Shown in pieces: positions 8,415-16,445 of a DNA stretch of 64,000 nucleotides. The notes beneath the pieces were generated by a model that did no database searches, was not told the DNA's origin, and was given only the letters and a program-made list of their open reading frames with translations. Source of the DNA: RPQJ01 sp963732375 (lineage in GTDB: Bacteria; Pseudomonadota; Gammaproteobacteria; Steroidobacterales; Steroidobacteraceae); assembly GCA_963732375.1 (NCBI GenBank), contig CAVSZE010000009.1:1-64000 (forward strand). The letters are read 5' to 3'. Made by a program: the position numbers and the translations under genes. The first letter of the stretch is position 1. Every line of letters begins with the position of its first letter.

Positions 8415-9900
8415 GAAGCGGCTGGCAGCGATACCCGAGGGCGCGGCGGCGCTGTTCTTTATCCAGATCTTCGCGACCCTCGGTTTCGCGGTCCTCTACT
8501 CGACACTGGTCCTTTACACGACGCGTCACCTGCAGTTCACCGCGAAGGACGCAGCCGCGATCATGGGCGTGTTCGGCGCCTTCAACTACGGCCTGCACCT
8601 GTTCGGCGGCTATCTGGGCGGCCGCTTCCTCAGCAATCGCAACCTGTTCGTCGGCGGCATGTGCCTGCAGGTGCTCGGCTGCGGCACGATGGCGCTGGGC
8701 ACGAGCGAGGCCATGTACTGGGGACTGGCGCTGTTCCTCACTGGCAGCGGACTCAACGTCACCTGCATCAACATGATGCTGACCCAGCGTTTCGCGCCGT
8801 CGGACCTGCGCCGCGAGAGTGCATTCCTGTGGAACTACGCCGGGATGAACATCGGTTTCTTTGTCGGCTTCGCGGTTGCCGGCCATTACCAGCTGACGGA
8901 AAGTTATTCGCGCCTGTTCCTGTTCGCGACCATCGGAAATTTCCTTGCCATCGTGCTGGCCGCGTTTAACTGGAGGGCGCTGGCGGACAGGAGTACGCGG
9001 CTGCTCGACGCGACGCCACGCCAGTACAAGCTGCGATTCGCGGCCGGCGCCGCGATCCTTTTCGGGCTGGTGCCCATCGTCTGGATCATGCTGCAGCACA
9101 CCGGGTCCACCTCGGCGCTCTTCAAGGGGCTGTCCGCCGTGCTGGCTGGCGTGCTCGTCTACCTGACGATGAAGCACCGGGACGCGCGGGAGCGTAACAA
9201 CATGTGGGCATTCCTGATCCTCGCGCTGGGATCGCTGGTGTTCTGGTCGCTGTACCAGATGGCGCCGAACGGCCTGCAGCTGTTCGCCGTCAACAACGTG
9301 CGCCTGCGGGTCTGGGGCGTCGAGGTCGCGCCGCAGTGGATCCAGAACATCAACACCGTCTGCATCGTGATCGGCGGCCCGCTGCTGGCGGCGCTTTTCG
9401 CCAGGTGGCGCGCGCGCGGCTGGAGTGTCGACATCCCGCAGCAGTTCTCGGTGGCGCTGATCCTGATGGGACTTGGCTTCCTCGCCCTGCCGGTCGGCAT
9501 TTCACTGGCGGACGACGCGGGCAGGACCGCTTTCGTCTGGCTGTTCGTGAGCTACGTGCTGCAGAGCGTCGGCGAACTGCTGATCTCGCCGGTCGGCTAC
9601 GCGATGATCGGCAAGCTGGCGCCGCGTGAATACCAGGGCATCATGATGGGCAGCTGGATGCTGGTCACGGGCCTTGCCTCGCTGTTCGCCGGGGATTTCT
9701 CCGGGATGATCCCGGAACCGTCAGGTACCACGGCACTGCTCAGCAACCCCGAATACATCAGCCTGTTCGCGCGGCTCGGCTGGGGCAGCACCGCGGTGGG
9801 CATCCTGCTGGTGCTGCTGATTCCGTTCCTGCGCCGCCTCATCAAGGACAAGGAAACAGTGGAGGACGAGGCGCCGGTCGCGGTGGTGCCGGCGCGCTAG
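8401..9900 (+). CDS. POT/PTR-family peptide:H+ symporter
   Basis: The best start is TTG 8401 (read as MSNLEKRLAAIPEGA). It follows a run of Gs that can serve as ribosome binding site and lies 14 bases inside the end of the decarboxylase gene. The next upstream ATG would add the decarboxylase tail in another frame. The 499-residue product has about 12-14 membrane segments and POT landmarks: FATLGFAVLYSTLVLY in TM1, GGYLGGRFLSNRN after TM2, the second signature AFLWNYAGMNIGFFVG, and QSVGELLISPVGYAMIGKLAP near TM10. The canonical ExxERFxYY of TM1 is not conserved, so transport coupling may differ. Together with the decarboxylase it suggests uptake of peptides or amino acids feeding amine formation. 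Confidence 0.88.
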   Translation: MSNLEKRLAAIPEGAAALFFIQIFATLGFAVLYSTLVLYTTRHLQFTAKDAAAIMGVFGAFNYGLHLFGGYLGGRFLSNRNLFVGGMCLQVLGCGTMALGTSEAMYWGLALFLTGSGLNVTCINMMLTQRFAPSDLRRESAFLWNYAGMNIGFFVGFAVAGHYQLTESYSRLFLFATIGNFLAIVLAAFNWRALADRSTRLLDATPRQYKLRFAAGAAILFGLVPIVWIMLQHTGSTSALFKGLSAVLAGVLVYLTMKHRDARERNNMWAFLILALGSLVFWSLYQMAPNGLQLFAVNNVRLRVWGVEVAPQWIQNINTVCIVIGGPLLAALFARWRARGWSVDIPQQFSVALILMGLGFLALPVGISLADDAGRTAFVWLFVSYVLQSVGELLISPVGYAMIGKLAPREYQGIMMGSWMLVTGLASLFAGDFSGMIPEPSGTTALLSNPEYISLFARLGWGSTAVGILLVLLIPFLRRLIKDKETVEDEAPVAVVPAR

Positions 9901-9921
9901 TCCAGGGAGCGGCCTCGGAAA

Positions 9922-10635
9922 CTACTTCGGTTCGGCCGGCTGCGGCGCGGCGGGCGGGCCCACCGTGATCAACTCGATGTCGAATATCAGTACCTGCCCG
10001 GCCAGTTCGCCCTTGTCGCCGTAGGCGAGTCCCGGCGGTATCACGAGCTGCGCCTTGCCGCCTTCCTGCATCAGCTGCACGCCCTCGGTCCAGCCGGCGA
10101 TCACGCCGTTCAGCGGGAACGTCGCGGGCCGTCCGCGCGCGTAGGAGCTGTCGAACTCGGCGCCGTCGATCAGCGTGCCGCGGTAGTTCACCGTCACGGT
10201 GTCCGCAGCCGTGGGCTTCTTGCCGGTGCCCGCCGTGATCACCTTGTACTGCAGGCCACTCGCGGTGGTCTTGACGCCCGGCTTCTTGGCATTTTCGGCC
10301 ATGAAGGCCGCGCCTGCGGTGGCGGTTTCCTTCAGGTGCTCGACCTGGCGCTTGGCTCGCGCCGCCTCGGCGTTCTGCTGCAGCTTCTGCATCAGGACGC
10401 CGATCTCCTCGGGGCTGATCTGCGGCTTGGTGCCAGCGGCGGCATCCTTGAGGCCCTGGGTGACGGCGTCCGGGCGGATTTCCACGCCCCGCACGTCCTT
10501 GCCGATCTGGTAGCCGAGCGCATAACTGGTCTTGGAGACTTCGTCATTGAGCGGGGCCGGATCAGCAGCGGAGGCTACGACAGCCACCAGGACCAGCGAC
10601 AGGGCGATTGGACCTCGAACGAGCGTGCGCAACAT
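9922..10635 (-). CDS. FKBP-type peptidyl-prolyl isomerase (FkpA/Mip-like)
   Basis: The start is ATG 10635 (MLRTLVRGPIALSLVLVAVV), giving a signal peptide with a cleavage site near ASAADPAP. Upstream open codons belong to the divergent intergenic region. The mature protein has an N-terminal dimerisation domain (YALGYQIGKDVRG, SPEEIGVLMQKLQ), a long helix, and a C-terminal FKBP domain beginning near TTASGLQYKVI. FKBP pocket residues are visible in VTVNYRGTLIDGAEFDSSY, GVIAGWTEGVQLM, VIPPGLAYGDKG and LIFDIELI. The protein should be a periplasmic folding helper. It is transcribed away from the carboxyltransferase gene. Confidence 0.93.
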   Translation of the reverse strand: MLRTLVRGPIALSLVLVAVVASAADPAPLNDEVSKTSYALGYQIGKDVRGVEIRPDAVTQGLKDAAAGTKPQISPEEIGVLMQKLQQNAEAARAKRQVEHLKETATAGAAFMAENAKKPGVKTTASGLQYKVITAGTGKKPTAADTVTVNYRGTLIDGAEFDSSYARGRPATFPLNGVIAGWTEGVQLMQEGGKAQLVIPPGLAYGDKGELAGQVLIFDIELITVGPPAAPQPAEPK

Positions 10636-10845
10636 CTGGAACTCCGGCAGGTGATTTGAAGCCGCGCATGTTACGCGCGCCGCTGGAATCACGCATCTGG
10701 AGGACGGCGGCGGCCCCCGGTGCTCGATGCGCACAGTCCGTCTCGCGAACGTGTCGCCATGCCGGCCGGCTTGCCAAGCGGCCTTCTTCCGGGCCAACTT
10801 GCCCGCACCCGGCCGAGATCGAGGCGCCGGAACGGAGAACCGGGA

Positions 10846-12402
10846 ATGAGCGAAACGGGCTGGAGTCGAGAAATCGAGGAAATCCGCCGCCGGCAGGCGC
10901 TCGCGGAGCAGATGGGCGGCCCCGAGCGCGTCGAACGGCAGCGCTCCCGGGGCAAGTTGACGGTGCGTGAACGCATCAAGGCCCTGCTCGACCCAGGATC
11001 GTTCCGCGAGTGGGGCAGCCTCGCGGGCGAGGGTCGCTATGGCGCCGATGGATCGCTCGAGGCATTTCGCGCGTCGAGCTGCCTTACGGGACGCGGGAAC
11101 ATCGACAGCCGTACGGTGGTCGTGAGCGCCGACGATTTCACCATCCGTGGCGGTTCTTCGGAGACTTACCACCACGAAAAGAACGCCCAGGCGGAGATGA
11201 TGGCCGGCGAATACGGGCTGCCGCTCGTCCGGCTGCTGGACGGCACCGGAGGCGGTGGATCGGTCGCCGAGGTGGAGCGGCTGGGCGCGACCTACGTACC
11301 GTACGTGCCCGGCTTCGACCAGGTGGTCGCGAATCTGGGTCGTGTCCCGGTCGTTTCCTTGGGCCTCGGCCCGGTCGCCGGCCTGGGCGCGGCGAGGCTG
11401 GTCGCGAGCCATTACTCGCTGATGGTGCGCGGACTCGCCCAGATGTTCACGGCGGGGCCGCCCGTGGTGGCCGCGGCAGGCGAGAAAGTCACGGCCGAGC
11501 AACTCGGGGGCGCGGACCTGCATGCCGCGACCGGCAGTGTCGATGACGTCGTGGACAGCGAGTCGGATGCCTTTGAACGTGCGCGCCGCTTCCTTTCATA
11601 CCTGCCGGGCAGTGCGGGGGCGCTGCCCGTCCGCCTCGAGTGCGACGATCCTGCAGACCGCTCGGAGCCCTGGCTCGACGAGGCGATTCCGCGCGATCGA
11701 CGCTGGCCCTACGAGATCCGGCCGATCCTGGAGGCTGTGCTCGATCGGGGCAGTGTTTTCGAGATCGGCCGCGCCTGGGGACGTTCGGCCGTGACGGCAC
11801 TGGGGCGCCTGCGCGGTGTGGCTGTTGCGGTCATTGCCAGCGATCCGGGCCAGATGGGCGGTACCTGGACCGCGGCTGCCTCGCGGAAGATTTCGCGGCA
11901 CGTCGAGCTTGCAGGGACTTTCGGGCTGCCGGTGGTGCATTTCGTTGACGTCGGCGGGTTCACGATCGGCTCGCAGGCGGAGAAGGCGGGCACGATCCGG
12001 GACGGTACGCACGCCATCGCTACCATCTACCAGTCCACCGTGCCCTGGTGCGCGGTGATCCTGCGCCGGGCATTCGGCGTCGCGGGGGCCGGGATGATGA
12101 ATCACGCGCGCTTTCGCTACCGGATCGCCTGGCCAAGCGGCGACTGGGGTTCGCTGCCGGCGGAAGGCGGTATCGAGGCTGCCTACAAGGCGCAGATCGC
12201 GGCGGCGCCGGACCCGGAGGCGGCGCGCCGCGAGATTGCCGCGCGTCTCGACCGGCTGCGTTCACCATTTCGTTCCGCGGAACGTTTCTATGTAGAGGAA
12301 ATCGTGGTGCCATCGGAGACGCGGCGCTGGCTCTGCGAATTCGCGGAGCTGGCCGCCGCATCTCCGGCGCCAGCTCGGCGCGGATTCGTGTACCGGCCGT
12401 AA
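10846..12402 (+). CDS. Acyl-CoA carboxylase carboxyltransferase subunit, no partner nearby
   Basis: The 518-residue protein starts at ATG 10846 (MSETGWSREIEEIRRRQALA). It has the two crotonase-fold halves of the PccB/MccB/AccD family. The N-terminal half carries SRGKLTVRERIKALLDPGSF, DFTIRGGS and LDGTGGGGS. The C-terminal half carries GSVFEIGRAWGRS, the conserved VDVGGFTIGSQAEKAGTI, and FGVAGAGMMNHARF. It should transfer carboxyl from carboxybiotin to an acyl-CoA. The usual neighbours, biotin carboxylase and a biotin carrier, are missing on both sides, so it must pair with subunits encoded elsewhere. The DVGGF stretch replaces the more common DxPGFxxG of propionyl-CoA carboxylases, which hints at an unusual substrate. 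Confidence 0.85.
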   Translation: MSETGWSREIEEIRRRQALAEQMGGPERVERQRSRGKLTVRERIKALLDPGSFREWGSLAGEGRYGADGSLEAFRASSCLTGRGNIDSRTVVVSADDFTIRGGSSETYHHEKNAQAEMMAGEYGLPLVRLLDGTGGGGSVAEVERLGATYVPYVPGFDQVVANLGRVPVVSLGLGPVAGLGAARLVASHYSLMVRGLAQMFTAGPPVVAAAGEKVTAEQLGGADLHAATGSVDDVVDSESDAFERARRFLSYLPGSAGALPVRLECDDPADRSEPWLDEAIPRDRRWPYEIRPILEAVLDRGSVFEIGRAWGRSAVTALGRLRGVAVAVIASDPGQMGGTWTAAASRKISRHVELAGTFGLPVVHFVDVGGFTIGSQAEKAGTIRDGTHAIATIYQSTVPWCAVILRRAFGVAGAGMMNHARFRYRIAWPSGDWGSLPAEGGIEAAYKAQIAAAPDPEAARREIAARLDRLRSPFRSAERFYVEEIVVPSETRRWLCEFAELAAASPAPARRGFVYRP

Positions 12403-12437
12403 ACGTCGCTGCCGGTTCCCTGGCGTGGCCCGGGGTC

Positions 12438-12464
12438 TGCCCGACCTGGTGATAGAGTCGGGCA
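12438..12464 (+). other. Hairpin downstream of carboxyltransferase gene
   Basis: TGCCCGAC (12438-12445) and GTCGGGCA (12457-12464) form a perfect 8-bp stem around an 11-base loop, 36 bases after the carboxyltransferase stop. There is no T-run behind it. It may help separate this gene from ppk2. Confidence 0.3.
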
Positions 12465-12578
12465 CATAGCGGCTGCGTCGCCAGCGGCAGATGTCGTGGA
12501 ATTCCCGGAGTGGGGGTGGGTCCAAGCAGGGGTAGGCTCGGGCGTGTGGCATGAGCAGACTTGAGCGAGGATCCCCGA

Positions 12579-13805
12579 ATGGATGACACGGAACGCGGCC
12601 GCCCTAAAGGAAATTTGGCGGAAACCGTCAAGAAGGCCAGGGCCAGCACGGTTTCCAAGGCCAGCAAGGGTGTGAGGACCGGCAAGGCCCCCAGGGTTCT
12701 CAGGGGTGCCCGCCTGGTGAAGCAGGGCGACGTGTCGCCGCAGTTGAGTGCTGCAGGCATCGCCAGGCACTCGATCTCCGAAGCCGTGTCGGCGGCAACC
12801 GAGTCGAAGGCGCACGCAGTGCGGGATATTTTTGCGCGCGCGGCGAAGGGCGAGGGCCCCGACATGGTCGAGTCCTTCGAGGCGATCCTGACAGGCGCGT
12901 CGCCAGACGACGTACTGAAGCTGCGCGACCTGCTCGCCAGGCACGAGGAGGAGGCGCTGCACCACTACCGTCGCAAGATCGACGGTGAGCTGGCGGACGA
13001 CTGGCGCGAAGGCGGCTACCCCTACAAGAACCTGATGTCGCGTCGCAACTACGAGCGCGAGAAATACGGCCTGCAGGTCGAGTTGCTGAAGCTCCAGGCC
13101 TGGGTGAGGGAATCAGGGCAGCGCGTGGTGATCCTGTTCGAAGGGCGCGACGCAGCCGGCAAGGGTGGCGCGATCAAGCGCTTCATGGAGCACCTGAATC
13201 CGCGCGGCGCGCGGGTCGTCGCGCTCGACAAGCCGAGCGTGGCGGAACGGGGCCAGTGGTACTTCCAGCGCTACGTCGAGCACCTGCCCACGCGGGGCGA
13301 GATCGTGATGTTCGACCGCTCCTGGTACAACCGGGCGGGGGTCGAGCGCGTAATGAGTTTCTGCACCGACGAGGAATACCTGGAGTTCATGCGCCAGGCG
13401 CCCGAGTTCGAGCGCAACCTCGTGCGCAGCGGCCTGCACCTGATCAAGTTCTGGTTCTCGGTCACGCGCAAGGAGCAGCGGCGGCGGTTCAAGGAGCGCA
13501 AGTCGCACCCGCTCAAGCAGTGGAAGCTGAGCCCGGTGGACCTCGCCTCGCTCGACAAGTGGGACGACTACACGCGGGCGAAGGAGTCGATGTTCTTCTA
13601 CACCGACACCGCGGATTCGCCGTGGACGGTGATCAAGTCGGACTGCAAGAAACGCGCGCGCCTGAACGCGATGCGGTACGTGCTTCACAAGCTGCCCTAC
13701 GCGAGCAAGGAACTCGAGGCGATCGGGTCGCTGGACCCGCTGCTCGTTGGGCGGGCAAACGTCGTGTACGAGCAGGGCGAGAAGCAGGTCTCGCCGATCC
13801 TCTGA
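12579..13805 (+). CDS. ppk2: Polyphosphate kinase 2
   Basis: I chose ATG 12579 (MDDTERGRPKG), which has GAGG 8 bases upstream; TTG 12561 is an in-frame alternative. The 408-residue protein has a basic, low-complexity N-terminal region of about 90 residues that is not part of the kinase. A PPK2 core follows, with Walker A FEGRDAAGKGGA (residues 188-199), Walker B/acidic motif MFDRSWYNRAGVE (245-255) and the lid region KERKSHPLKQWKLSPVDL. PPK2 transfers phosphate between polyphosphate and nucleoside mono- or diphosphates, usually ADP or GDP for class I enzymes. The domain layout fits class I, but substrate direction is not readable. The gene stands alone and is followed by palindromic element A. 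Confidence 0.92.
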   Translation: MDDTERGRPKGNLAETVKKARASTVSKASKGVRTGKAPRVLRGARLVKQGDVSPQLSAAGIARHSISEAVSAATESKAHAVRDIFARAAKGEGPDMVESFEAILTGASPDDVLKLRDLLARHEEEALHHYRRKIDGELADDWREGGYPYKNLMSRRNYEREKYGLQVELLKLQAWVRESGQRVVILFEGRDAAGKGGAIKRFMEHLNPRGARVVALDKPSVAERGQWYFQRYVEHLPTRGEIVMFDRSWYNRAGVERVMSFCTDEEYLEFMRQAPEFERNLVRSGLHLIKFWFSVTRKEQRRRFKERKSHPLKQWKLSPVDLASLDKWDDYTRAKESMFFYTDTADSPWTVIKSDCKKRARLNAMRYVLHKLPYASKELEAIGSLDPLLVGRANVVYEQGEKQVSPIL

Positions 13806-13881
13806 ACCCGTATCGGAATGTACCGACCCCAAGCCGGGACGAGTTCACACTGTGGGGTTCGAGCGCCATCTTGCCTGGAAC

Positions 13882-13969
13882 AGGGGACATTCTCCTTTTT
13901 CGACCTGTAGCGCTGGAAAACCGGGGCTTCTGCTTGCTCGGTCATGCGCCGAAAAAGGAGAATGTCCCC
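13882..13969. repeat. Palindromic element A (GGGGACATTCTCC family)
   Basis: A left arm at 13882-13902 (AGGGGACATTCTCC, then TTTTTCG) and its inverted copy at 13950-13969 enclose about 47 bases. The element lies between ppk2 and the redox operon. It belongs to the dispersed family also seen at 21538, 30909, 45953 and, in variant form, 56247. The arms could form a 20-bp stem in RNA or DNA. It looks like a REP-like or RAYT-mobilised element; no transposase is in the window. Confidence 0.85.
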
Positions 13970-14051
13970 CGGCTCTATGCCCCAATTCGGATTGCACTGA
14001 TTGCCGTCACGGGGTCGTCAGGATAAATGCCTACGAAACCAGGAAGTTTCT

Positions 14052-14927
14052 ATGAACAGCACATCACAGGGGCCCGGCTTCGAGGTCGTGGCCCGACAGG
14101 ATTTCTCGGACGTCACATTCCTGCTGGAGATCCGGCACCCGATGCTGGCGAAGGCGGCCCGGCCCGGCCAGTTCGTCATCGTGATGTCGCACGAGGAGGG
14201 CGAGCGCATCCCGCTCACGATTGCCGACTTCGACCGCGACAAGGGCACGATCACCCTGGTGATCCAGGCAGTCGGCAAGACCACGCTGGAGATGCAGCGC
14301 GACTGCCACGTCGGTTCGCACCTCTCGGCGGTCGTGGGCCCCATGGGAATCCCGAGTCACATCGGCAAGGCCCGCAAGGTGCTGTGCGTGGGCGGTGGGC
14401 TCGGCGTCGCGCCGGTGTATCCGCAGGCGCGCGCCTTTAAGGAGAGCGGTGCCTACGTGATCGGCGTGCTCGGTTTCCGCACCCGCGACCTGGTGTTCTG
14501 GGAGGACAAGTTCCGTGCCTGCTGCGACGAGCTGATCCTCTGCACCGACGACGGGTCCGCCGGTATCAAGGGCATGGTCACCGAGGGCATCCGCCAGGCC
14601 ATCGCGAAACACCCCGACATCGACGAGTGCGTGGCCATCGGCCCGCCGGTGATGATGAAGGGTTGCGCGGAGGCGACGCGACCGCACAAGATCCGCACCA
14701 TCGTCAGCCTGAACCCGGTGATGGTGGACGGCACGGGCATGTGTGGCGGCTGCCGGGTGAAGCTCACGACCGGGGTGAAGTTCGCCTGCGTAGACGGCCC
14801 CGATTTCGACGGGCACCTGGTCGATTTCGACGACCTGATGTTCCGCCTCCAGCGCTACAAGCCTACGGAACGCGAGGCGGCGGAGCGCTTCAACGAAAGC
14901 TGCAAGCTGCGGAGCCAGGTCCAGTGA
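14052..14927 (+). CDS. NfnA-like FAD/NAD-binding [2Fe-2S] subunit
   Basis: The start is ATG 14052 (MNSTSQGPGFEVV) with AGGAAG 8 bases upstream. The 291-residue protein is of the ferredoxin-NADP reductase / dihydroorotate dehydrogenase electron-transfer type. It shows FAD-binding ERIPLTIADFD (RxPLT), the nucleotide-binding VGGGLGVAPVYPQ, and a C-terminal DGTGMCGGCRVKL with a later cysteine (Asp226, Cys231, Cys234, Cys246). In Thermotoga NfnA a [2Fe-2S] cluster is held by three Cys and one Asp in this same sequence context. It should form a heterodimer with the next gene product and exchange electrons among NADH, NADPH and ferredoxin. It is the first gene of the redox operon. Confidence 0.85.
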   Translation: MNSTSQGPGFEVVARQDFSDVTFLLEIRHPMLAKAARPGQFVIVMSHEEGERIPLTIADFDRDKGTITLVIQAVGKTTLEMQRDCHVGSHLSAVVGPMGIPSHIGKARKVLCVGGGLGVAPVYPQARAFKESGAYVIGVLGFRTRDLVFWEDKFRACCDELILCTDDGSAGIKGMVTEGIRQAIAKHPDIDECVAIGPPVMMKGCAEATRPHKIRTIVSLNPVMVDGTGMCGGCRVKLTTGVKFACVDGPDFDGHLVDFDDLMFRLQRYKPTEREAAERFNESCKLRSQVQ

Positions 14928-14956
14928 CCGACAGGAAGAAGAGAAAGACGATACGC

Positions 14957-16441
14957 ATGATCCCGCAGGCGCGGACGCCCGCGCACGAGCAGGACCCGCG
15001 CGAGCGTGCCCGCAATTTCCTCGAGGTGAACCTCGGTTACCAGATAGAGGACACGCTGCTCGAGGCGGAACGTTGCCTGATGTGCCCTGACCAGCCCTGT
15101 GTGCGCGGCTGCCCGGTCAACATCGCGATTCCCGACTTCATCCAGCGGATCACCGACAAGGACTTCCGCGGCGCCTACGACGTGATCACCGCCACGAACC
15201 TGCTGCCGGCCGTCTGCGGCCGTGTCTGTCCGCAGGAAAACCAGTGCGAGGGCGTGTGCACGGTCGGCGACACGCTGAAGCCCGTGGCGATCGGTCGTCT
15301 CGAACGCTGGGTCGGCGACCTCGCGATCAAGGAAGGCTGGACGAACATTCCTTACATAGAGCGCAACCGGTTCAAGGTCGGGATCGTCGGCTCCGGTCCG
15401 GCTGGCATGGCCTGCGCGGCCGACATGGCCAAGGCCGGCTGCGAGGTGATCGTCTACGAGGCCTTCCATGAAGCCGGTGGCGTGCTCAAGTACGGTATCC
15501 CGGACTTCCGCCTGCCGAACGCGGTCGTGGACGCGGAGATCGGCAAGCTCGAGCAGCTCGGGGTGCGCTTCGAGTGCAATACCCTGGTCGGCAGGCTGTT
15601 CTCGATCGAGCAGATGATCGAGGAGATGGGGTTCCACGCCGTGTTCATCGGCACCGGTGCGGGCTACCCGAGCTTCATGGGCATTCCCGGGGAAAACCTC
15701 AACGGCGTGCTTTCGGCGAACGAGCTGCTGACGCGCTGCAACCTGATGCACGCCCGCGAGTTCCCGGCCTTCGACACGCCGATGCAGCCGGGAAAGAATG
15801 TGGCCGTGATCGGCGCGGGCAATACCGCGATGGACGCATTGCGCGTCAGCCTGCGGCTCGGCGCCGAGCACGTGCGCTGCCTGTACCGGCGCAGCAATGC
15901 CGAAGCGCCGGCGCGTGCCGAGGAAATCCACCATGCTGGCGAGGAAGGTGTCGAGTTCCACTGGCTGGTGAGTCCGGTGGAGCTGCTGGACGACGGCAAT
16001 CGCAACGTGCGTGCCGTGCGCTGTGTCCGGATGACGCTCGGCGAGCCCGATGAGTCCGGTCGCCGCAGGCCGGTGCCAGAGGCCGGGAGCGAGTTCGAGA
16101 TCGAGGCCGACATGGTCGTCTATGCGATCGGCACCAACGCGAACCCGATCATCGGCCAGACCTCGCGGCTCAAGCTCGACAAGCGTGGTTACATCGCAGC
16201 CGACCAGGACCTGGCCACCTCGATCCCGGGCGTATTCGCCGGCGGAGACATCGTCACCGGCGCCGCCACCGTGATCGAGGCCATGGGCGCCGGCCGGCGC
16301 GCCGCGCGGGGCATGAAGGCCTACCTGGGCCTGCGAGACACCGATTTCGTCTATCACGACCCCCAGGCCGATCCCGACGCGTTACTGTTCGGCATCGACC
16401 GGGCCGAGCACGGCTACGCGCGCGTGCGCCTGCCGAGGTAA
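14957..16441 (+). CDS. NfnB/GltD-like NADPH flavoprotein with two [4Fe-4S] sites
   Basis: I chose ATG 14957 (MIPQARTPAHEQDP). GTG 14924, which overlaps the previous stop, is a real alternative and would add 11 residues. The 494-residue protein carries two ferredoxin-like cysteine groups (CLMCPDQPCVRGC at 40-52 and CGRVCPQENQCEGVC at 87-101), an FAD motif (GIVGSGPAGMACAADMA) and an NAD(P)H motif (VIGAGNTAMDALR). This is the NfnB/SudA/GltD-like architecture. Placed directly behind an NfnA-like gene it is best read as the NADPH- and ferredoxin-handling half of an Nfn-type transhydrogenase. The authentic glutamate synthase small subunit is a separate gene at 21664-23148. Confidence 0.87.
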   Translation: MIPQARTPAHEQDPRERARNFLEVNLGYQIEDTLLEAERCLMCPDQPCVRGCPVNIAIPDFIQRITDKDFRGAYDVITATNLLPAVCGRVCPQENQCEGVCTVGDTLKPVAIGRLERWVGDLAIKEGWTNIPYIERNRFKVGIVGSGPAGMACAADMAKAGCEVIVYEAFHEAGGVLKYGIPDFRLPNAVVDAEIGKLEQLGVRFECNTLVGRLFSIEQMIEEMGFHAVFIGTGAGYPSFMGIPGENLNGVLSANELLTRCNLMHAREFPAFDTPMQPGKNVAVIGAGNTAMDALRVSLRLGAEHVRCLYRRSNAEAPARAEEIHHAGEEGVEFHWLVSPVELLDDGNRNVRAVRCVRMTLGEPDESGRRRPVPEAGSEFEIEADMVVYAIGTNANPIIGQTSRLKLDKRGYIAADQDLATSIPGVFAGGDIVTGAATVIEAMGAGRRAARGMKAYLGLRDTDFVYHDPQADPDALLFGIDRAEHGYARVRLPR

Positions 16442-16445
16442 ATCC

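Noticed and set aside
10636..11523. N-terminal extension of the FKBP isomerase
   Set aside because: It runs antisense through the carboxyltransferase gene and would bury the signal peptide that starts at 10635.
14627..14956. Upstream extension of the NfnB-like gene
   Set aside because: It lies within the NfnA-like gene in another frame. Conserved sequence begins only after 14957.
14957..16441. Possible second glutamate synthase small subunit
   Set aside because: The fold is GltD-like, but its place behind an NfnA-like gene and before korA, with the true gltD next to gltB, makes an Nfn-type role more likely.
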